Assembly (NCBI RefSeq): GCF_016429285.1
Contig: NZ_JAELUI010000007.1
Location: 1-63,255 of the forward strand
DNA length: 63,255 nt
Source of the DNA: Ralstonia sp. ASV6
GTDB lineage: Bacteria; Pseudomonadota; Gammaproteobacteria; Burkholderiales; Burkholderiaceae
Reading direction: 5' to 3'
Positions 61,081 through 63,255 of this stretch are shown one piece after another (within the stretch, counting starts at the first letter, position 1; each line of letters starts with the position of its first letter). The position numbers and the translations under genes were made by a program. A model generated the notes under the pieces. The model worked only from the letters and a program-made list of their open reading frames with translations, did no database searches and was not told where the DNA came from.

Positions 61081-63018
61081 ATGAGCAGCTCCCTCTTGAA
61101 TATTGGCGCGAGTGGCCTGCGGGTTGCAGATATCAACCTGCAGGTGACCGGCAACAACATTGCCAATGCCAGCACGCCCGGCTATTCGCGCCAGGAAGCC
61201 GTGCAGACGGAGAACATCCCGCTGAATGCCGGTGTCGGCTATCTGGGCCAGGGTGTCAATGTGACGACCGTCAAGCGCATCTACGATCAGTATCTGACTG
61301 CGCAGGTGCAGAGCGGCCAGGCCGCAACGAGCGCCGCCGACCAGCTCAACAACCTGGTCTCTGGCCTGAGCCAGTACATGTCGGACAGCAACAGCGGGCT
61401 GAGCTCGGCGCTGACCAGCTTTTTCAACGGGGCAGACGGTCTGACGTCCAACCCGTCGAGCACCACAGCGCGCCAAGTGTTTCTGAATGCCGCTTCCGGC
61501 CTGCAGAGCCGTTTCAACTCGATGGCCGGTCAGTTGAGTTCGCTGTCTGCGCAGGTCAACACGCAGGTGCAGACGCAGATCAGTTCTGTGAACAGCGTTG
61601 CACAGCAGCTTGCCTCGCTCAACGACCAGATCTCCAAGGCCGAGGCCTCCACTGGCCAACCCGCGAACGACCTGCGTGACCAGCGCGATCAGCTCGTGCA
61701 GACGCTTAATCAGTCGATCAAGGCCAGTGTGGTGCAGACCAGTGACGGCCAGTACAACATCTATGTGGGCAACGGTCAGGCACTGGTGCAGGGCAACCAG
61801 AGCTACCAGTTGGCCGCCGTGCCTTCGCAGTACGACCCAACGCAGCTGTCGGTGGGCTACAAGAGCCCGGCCGGTACCGTCACCATTGGCGATAACCAAC
61901 TGGGCGGCGGTGCGCTGGGCGGCCTGATGAGTTTCCGCGAGAACACGCTTATCCCGGCGCAGAACCAACTGGGTAAGCTGGCTGCGGCCGTGTCGGCAGA
62001 CGTCAATGCGCAAAACCAACTGGGCATGGACGCCAACGGCAACATGGGGCAAGCCCTTTTTTCGGTGGCAGGCCCCGGCGTTGCGGCCAGCAGCAGTAAC
62101 ACCGGCAACGCCACGGTCACGGCCAGCATCACCAACGCCAACGCGGGCCAGGGTTACGATTACCAGATCAAGTACCAGGGCGGTGCTTACACCGTCTCGC
62201 ACTACCCGGACGGCTCTGCCTCCGTGACGGTGACGAGCTGGCCGACCACCATTGATGGCGTCACGATGAACCTGTCGGGCACCATGAACAGCGGGGATTC
62301 GTTCCTGGTGCGCCCGACGGCCAACGCTGCATCCACCATGCAGACGCTGACCACCGACTACCACGCTGTGGCCGCAGCCACGCCCGTGGTGCTCAACCAG
62401 GGCAGCAACAACACGGGCAACGCCACGGTGTCGTCCATCGGCGTGGATAGCACGTACGCCGGCTCGCCGCTCACCTCGCCGATCAACCTGACGTACAGCT
62501 CGGCCGTGGGCGGTTCGCTCTCGGGCTTCCCGGGCAGCGTGACGGTCAACGTCAACGGTACCAGCACGACGTACAGCGGCGGTACGGCGCCGTACACGCA
62601 GGGCGCGACGTATTCGTTCAATGGTGTGCAACTCACGCTCTCGGGCACCCCGGCCAACGGCGACACGTTTGCCGTTTCGGCCAACACCGCCAACAGCACC
62701 GACGGCGGCAATGCCAGCGCGCTGGCCAAGCTGCGCAACGCCACGCTGCTTGACGGTGGCACCAACTCGATTGGCACGTCGTGGAACAACCTCGTCACTC
62801 AGGTGGGTGTGCAAGCCAATACGGCAAGCACCAACCTGACCTCTCAGAAGGCACTGCTGGCAAATGCCACATCGGCGCAACAGTCGGTGTCTGCCGTGAG
62901 CCTGGATGACGAAGCGATGAACCTGATGAAATACCAGCAGGCCTATCAGGCATCGGCCAAGGTGATGCAGACGGCAAATACGCTGTTCGACACCTTGCTG
63001 TCGATTGCCGGCAGCTAA
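61081..63018 (+). CDS. flgK: FlgK, hook-filament junction protein HAP1
   Basis: A 645-residue protein. The N-terminus MSSSLLNIGASGLRVADINLQVTGNNIANASTPGYSRQEAVQTENIP and the C-terminal SLDDEAMNLMKYQQAYQASAKVMQTANTLFDTLLSIAGS form the D0/D1 core; the Ser/Thr/Asn-rich middle is variable. FlgN (50848-51309) is its export chaperone. A hairpin GGCGGC / GCCGCC (61049-61054, 61060-61065) lies 16 bp before the start codon and could reduce access to the ribosome site. Confidence 0.95.
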   Translation: MSSSLLNIGASGLRVADINLQVTGNNIANASTPGYSRQEAVQTENIPLNAGVGYLGQGVNVTTVKRIYDQYLTAQVQSGQAATSAADQLNNLVSGLSQYMSDSNSGLSSALTSFFNGADGLTSNPSSTTARQVFLNAASGLQSRFNSMAGQLSSLSAQVNTQVQTQISSVNSVAQQLASLNDQISKAEASTGQPANDLRDQRDQLVQTLNQSIKASVVQTSDGQYNIYVGNGQALVQGNQSYQLAAVPSQYDPTQLSVGYKSPAGTVTIGDNQLGGGALGGLMSFRENTLIPAQNQLGKLAAAVSADVNAQNQLGMDANGNMGQALFSVAGPGVAASSSNTGNATVTASITNANAGQGYDYQIKYQGGAYTVSHYPDGSASVTVTSWPTTIDGVTMNLSGTMNSGDSFLVRPTANAASTMQTLTTDYHAVAAATPVVLNQGSNNTGNATVSSIGVDSTYAGSPLTSPINLTYSSAVGGSLSGFPGSVTVNVNGTSTTYSGGTAPYTQGATYSFNGVQLTLSGTPANGDTFAVSANTANSTDGGNASALAKLRNATLLDGGTNSIGTSWNNLVTQVGVQANTASTNLTSQKALLANATSAQQSVSAVSLDDEAMNLMKYQQAYQASAKVMQTANTLFDTLLSIAGS

Positions 63019-63084
63019 CGCACACGATTGAAGAATCGCGCCAATGTGCCGATAACGCTCTAAAGCCTTCTGCCCGGATCGACC

Positions 63085-63255
63085 ATGCGAGTCAGTACAG
63101 CCCAATTCTTTGCCGCGTCCACCGCCTCGATGCAGAACACGCAGTCGAACCTGATGACGCTGCAGCAGCAGCTTGCGAGCGGCATTGCGCTCACCAGCGC
63201 GGGCGACAACCCGAGCGCGTTCGGCCAGATGTCGCAGCTGCAACAGACGCAGGAC
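63085..63255 (+). CDS. flgL: FlgL, hook-filament junction protein HAP3 (3' truncated by window edge)
   Basis: The first 57 codons are present: MRVSTAQFFAASTASMQNTQSNLMTLQQQLASGIALTSAGDNPSAFGQMSQLQQTQD. These match the FlgL/flagellin N-terminal helix with the conserved LASG-x5-S-x-GDNP segment. ATG 63085 is 66 bp after the flgK stop. It is probably in the flgK transcript, driven by the FliA promoter. Confidence 0.9.
   Translation, partial: MRVSTAQFFAASTASMQNTQSNLMTLQQQLASGIALTSAGDNPSAFGQMSQLQQTQD

Overview
The window is 63,255 bp of high-GC DNA (GC-rich third codon positions, many long shadow ORFs) from a motile beta-proteobacterium. It looks most like Ralstonia or a close relative such as Cupriavidus. 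The reasons are the short H-NS-type protein, the Omp32-like porin, the two-subunit molybdenum hydroxylase, the CadA/CadR-type metal system and the flgNMA / flgBCDEFGHIJ-KL arrangement. In Ralstonia the flagellar genes usually sit on the second chromosome or megaplasmid, so that replicon is my guess; species and replicon are inference. No tRNA, rRNA, CRISPR array, IS element or prophage was seen.

Layout. 1-3.6 kb: 3' end of a GNAT acetyltransferase, a chemoreceptor, an exported M20 peptidase, then a large extragenic palindromic repeat. 3.9-8.6 kb: an SDR dehydrogenase, a CGNR zinc-finger regulator, a nitronate monooxygenase, an alpha/beta hydrolase and a LysR regulator. Two promoters here share the operator-like pair TGTAAC-N20/21-GTTACA. 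8.9-23.4 kb: an ABC importer, a three-subunit Fe-S/FAD dehydrogenase, an ALDH7-like dehydrogenase and an IclR regulator, followed by a 2-oxoadipate dioxygenase/decarboxylase (HglS/DUF1338), an aminotransferase, a D-2-hydroxyglutarate-type dehydrogenase and a divergent LysR. Together these read as a near-complete route from an imported cyclic amino acid (pipecolate is my best guess) through 2-aminoadipate, 2-oxoadipate and D-2-hydroxyglutarate to 2-oxoglutarate. 23.5-31.3 kb: PadR, a second nitronate monooxygenase with a SnoaL-like protein, a universal stress protein, and an operon of CitMHS transporter, AtuA, AtuA-C-like, VOC and LysR proteins. 31.4-38.5 kb: a heavy-metal P-type ATPase with a MerR-type promoter, a DUF4139 protein, a CadR-like regulator, a Cys-rich four-helix-bundle protein, and leuA preceded by a Leu-codon-rich leader ORF. 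38.9-49.6 kb: a Mo hydroxylase pair, Ohr, a MobA-like protein, a DnaA-box-rich gap, a small lipoprotein, a PAS-GGDEF-EAL protein, H-NS, a GntR regulator and a porin. 49.7-63.3 kb: a LuxR-type regulator with a degenerate receiver, then flgN-flgM-flgA (minus) divergent from flgBCDEFGHIJ, flgK and the start of flgL.

The flagellar block shows clear late-gene control. flgM has a sigma-28-like promoter, and flgK has one folded into the terminator that ends the flgB-J unit. The chemoreceptor at the left end has a weaker sigma-28-like promoter, linking both ends of the window to one regulon. The most interesting items are the 2-aminoadipate/2-hydroxyglutarate cluster, the CGNR regulator with its twin operators, the promoter inside a terminator before flgK, and the leuA leader ORF.
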